Assembly: GCA_026388445.1 (NCBI GenBank)
Contig: JAPLJU010000185.1
Coordinates: 1 to 10,643 of the forward strand
DNA from: Deltaproteobacteria bacterium
Lineage (GTDB): Bacteria > Desulfobacterota > Syntrophia > Syntrophales > UBA2192
Reading direction: 5' to 3'
DNA length: 10,643 bases
Both the position numbers and the translations under genes were made by a program. Positions 8,638-10,643 of this stretch are shown in pieces; the stretch's first letter is position 1; each line of letters begins with the position of its first letter. The notes under the pieces are model-generated. The model made no database searches. It was not told the DNA's origin and was given only the letters and a program-made list of their open reading frames with translations.

Positions 8638-9324
8638 TTATTTTTGACCATCCGTCTTCTGGCTTTCGGCGAATTTCGCTAAATCGGTTAGGAGGTTTTC
8701 CACCCCTTTCTCCTCGAGGTCCTCCTCTTCACGGGAGGCCAGACGGCCGTCCGCAGCTTTTTTCCCCTCCTGTGTGTCCAGGGTGAGAAACGGACCGATG
8801 AGCTTCCCGTCCTGGTACCGGCACTGCTCCTTGATCTGCCCGTTGCGGTAATAGGCGGCGTACTCGCCGTCCCTTTTTTCCTTTTTGAAACTGCCCTTTT
8901 CCCGGACCTGACCGTTTTTATAATAAGAGATGTAATCGCCGTCGAATTTTCCCTCCCGGAAGTTTTCCTCCTCCTTCAGCTGACCGCTCCTGTAGTAGAG
9001 CCTGTAAGGGCCTTCCAACCTCCCGTCCTTGTAAAACTCCTGCTCCCGGACCTGACCGGTCTCGTAGTAGCATAGGTATTCGCCGGTCAGCTTGCCGCCC
9101 TCGAAAGTGCCCTTCTCGCGGACCTGTCCGTCCCGGTAGTAGGAAACGGCCTCGCCGTGCCGCTGGCCCTTTCTGTAGGAGAGCTTCAGAAGAATCTGGC
9201 CGTTTTCGTAGCAGGACATATATTCTCCCTCAAGCTTTCCCTTCAGGTAGTTCCTCTTCTCCCTCACCTGGCCTCTTCTGTAGTAGGAAACCTTCTCCCC
9301 GTCCTTGTTCTGGGAAAAAAACAC
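8638..9324 (-). CDS. YwqK/MORN-like repeat protein (seven 24-residue repeats)
   Basis: The 228-residue protein is built almost entirely from seven consecutive repeats of exactly 24 residues (8-175), consensus xGEYxxYYxxGQVREKxxYxxGKL, plus a half repeat. This pattern matches the MORN_2/YwqK repeat family, which forms elongated beta-hairpin sheets. Residues ~185-228 are a charged tail (SREEEDLEEKG). No signal peptide or membrane segment is visible, so it is probably cytoplasmic. The start is GTG at 9324: an in-frame TGA lies 27 bases upstream, no other start is available, and AAAGGAAGAAGG directly precedes it, somewhat close. Database entries often label such proteins 'YwqK family antitoxin' after one Bacillus system; I see no LXG-type toxin nearby and do not support that role. 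It lies between the SEC-C-family gene and usp on one strand. Function unknown; a binding scaffold is plausible. Confidence 0.85.
   Translation of the reverse strand: MFFSQNKDGEKVSYYRRGQVREKRNYLKGKLEGEYMSCYENGQILLKLSYRKGQRHGEAVSYYRDGQVREKGTFEGGKLTGEYLCYYETGQVREQEFYKDGRLEGPYRLYYRSGQLKEEENFREGKFDGDYISYYKNGQVREKGSFKKEKRDGEYAAYYRNGQIKEQCRYQDGKLIGPFLTLDTQEGKKAADGRLASREEEDLEEKGVENLLTDLAKFAESQKTDGQK
8800..9303 (-). repeat. Seven tandem 72-bp units coding the 24-residue repeats
   Basis: These 504 bases equal 7 x 72 with no insertions or deletions between units. The units are diverged in DNA but share blocks such as those coding GQVREKG in units 3 and 6. The exact periodicity indicates growth by internal duplication, and the array could change copy number by recombination or slippage. 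Confidence 0.85.
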
Positions 9325-9358
9325 CCTTCTTCCTTTCTCTGTCTCCCGTCATTTTCCC

Positions 9359-9379
9359 TTGATATCAACTGATATCAAC
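9359..9379. repeat. Tandem palindromic TGATATCAAC repeat between two minus-strand genes
   Basis: TGATATCAAC occurs twice head to tail (9360-9369 and 9370-9379), and the first copy sits in the perfect 10-bp palindrome TTGATATCAA (9359-9368). It lies in the 63-base gap between the SEC-C-family gene and the repeat-protein gene, 35 bases upstream of the latter's start. It could be an operator with two half-turn-spaced sites, or chance in a short AT-rich stretch. Confidence 0.4.
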
Positions 9380-9387
9380 GCGGGGGC

Positions 9388-10643
9388 TTAAAGGCCCAGC
9401 TCCCTCTTGACCTTTTCAAGCGGAAAGACGAGCTTTTCGGCATTCTTAAGGCCCCTTCTGATCACCTTCTCGTTCTGGTTTTCGAATTCTTTCAGAAGTT
9501 CAAGAATCTTATTTCTCCCTTCAGGCGTCTTCACGGCCTCCCGGGGCGTCACGTTTCCGATATCAGGAATTTTTTCATTGACCCAATTTTCGTATTTCCG
9601 GGTCGCCTCTTCCTTTCTCGGTTCCTCCCCGTTGGACTCGCGGGCTCCTTCCACGGCCTCCGGCGACGCTTCCGGGCTGTACGCAATAGCCGGATCAAGC
9701 TTTCGGCACACCATCATACGGTACTTCAACACATGACCGAATCTCTGCCCGAAGAGAACCCTCATTTTTTTTGCCTGCTCCAGAGACTCGCATTCGGCCA
9801 CAAGCGTTTCCAGATCGCTGATGAGCATCCGGCGGACAACGCTGCCGAGGAGAACATTGAAATCCCTCCCGTCGAAGGAGACATACCGGGTCTTTGTCCT
9901 TCCGGGCTTCCCCATTCGTTGAACCGCTTCGTCCGTCAGGAGGTGGGATTGCTGCAGATCCCTGGAAAAAATAACCGGATCCTTGATTCGCCAGTGGACC
10001 GTCGTAATAAACTGCGGGCTGACCTTCGTCTGAAACGGAAAGGGGGGTCTTTGCAGATGCAGCGAGGCATTCTCAATGAGCGCGAGGATCTCGGCAGAAG
10101 CCTTACGCAAGTAATGCTCGAGGCTGGTGTAATCCTCTTTCTGCTCCTGAAAAAATTCCCCGATGTTTCCCTCGATGAAGTGCCGGAGTTTAAGCGGAAT
10201 CGTCGTCAGGGGCATCCCGCTGAAAAAGTAAAGATCCCTCACCTTTAGAATCCCGGTATAGACGAGATCCCACTTATAGAGATTCTTCGACGCATCACCA
10301 TCCCAGATGTAATAGACACCGCCGTCGAAGATATCCTTGATTTCGACCCCTTTTCCCAGATCGACTTTCTGAACCTCATAGATGCTCAAACAGTGATCGA
10401 CATAACTCTGGAGGATTTCTTTTTCGAGGGGAGAGAGTTGGCTTTTTTTTCGCATCAGGTAGAGTTCGGGGAAAGTCCTGCTGAACTCATCTGTGATGTA
10501 GTAGTAGGAATACCAGGCTACAAACTTGGTCAGTTCCTGCTCACTCTGAAAATATTCGAAAATGTCGTCATCGTCATCTCAATAGATGCCACGCCCCTCA
10601 AAATACTCATACACGGCGATTTCGTACTCCTCATAAAACCGGT
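9388..10643 (-). pseudogene. SEC-C-family protein interrupted by in-frame TGA; 5' end beyond window
   Basis: Read leftwards, coding-like sequence enters from the window edge (RFYEEYEIAVYEFEGRGIY), meets TGA at 10579-10581, and continues in the same frame (DDDDDIFEYFQSEQELTKFV) to the TAA at 9388. The first ATG after the TGA, at 10455, has no ribosome site and would drop 41 clearly coding codons, so it is unlikely to be a real start. The text resembles the family that follows an N-terminal SEC-C zinc motif: 'LSPLEKEILQSYVDHCLSIY EV', then 'KDIFDGGVYYIWDGDAS', and a C-terminal NVTPREAVKTPEGRNKILEL block. The CPCGSG-type metal site itself would lie outside the window. The TGA may be a nonsense mutation, a sequence error (for example from TGG or CGA), or less likely a selenocysteine codon. 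Function of the family is unknown. It is the first visible gene of the minus-strand cluster. Confidence 0.7.

Noticed and set aside
8638..9324. YwqK-type antitoxin of a toxin-antitoxin pair
   Set aside because: The name comes from one Bacillus system; no LXG or other toxin gene is adjacent here, only SEC-C-family and Usp genes.

Overview
The window reads as a chromosome segment of an anaerobic Gram-negative bacterium. Two genes carry most of that inference: an oxygen-sensitive class III (glycyl-radical) ribonucleotide reductase, and gmhA, which makes the heptose precursor of lipopolysaccharide. The overall gene style (moderately high GC, NrdD beginning 'TDITLF.RTS', a tandem universal stress protein, a SEC-C family protein) suggests a Deltaproteobacteria/Desulfobacterota lineage, possibly a syntroph or sulfate-reducer relative. 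That lineage call is an inference from family resemblance, not a search.

Left part, plus strand (1-3325): the 3' part of an HD-superfamily phosphohydrolase whose start lies before the window; then an intergenic hairpin with a T-rich tail (terminator or attenuator); then nrdD. No nrdG activase gene lies beside nrdD in this window.

Middle, plus strand (3326-7672): a strong sigma70-type promoter (TTGACA-16-TATACT) with a dyad over its -10/start region, followed by gmhA, grpE and dnaK in one direction with short gaps, ending at a textbook intrinsic terminator. Neither hrcA nor dnaJ, nor a CIRCE element, is present here. A short intergenic stretch with a tiny coupled reading frame leads into surE, a 5'/3'-nucleotidase.

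Right part, minus strand (7735-10643): three genes pointing leftwards with gaps of 63 and 51 bases, probably co-transcribed from beyond the right edge. In reading order they are a SEC-C-family protein interrupted by an in-frame TGA, a protein made of seven exact 24-residue YwqK/MORN-like repeats, and a two-domain universal stress protein. surE and the usp gene converge on a 62-base gap.

Most of the window is conserved housekeeping and stress/repair content: nucleotide reduction, nucleotide hydrolysis, protein folding, envelope sugar synthesis. I see no mobile element, CRISPR array, RNA gene or clearly new system. The points most worth a second look are the in-frame TGA in the SEC-C-family gene, the serine-rich segment where NrdD usually has its second active-site cysteine, the structured nrdD leader, and the repeat-protein gene cluster.
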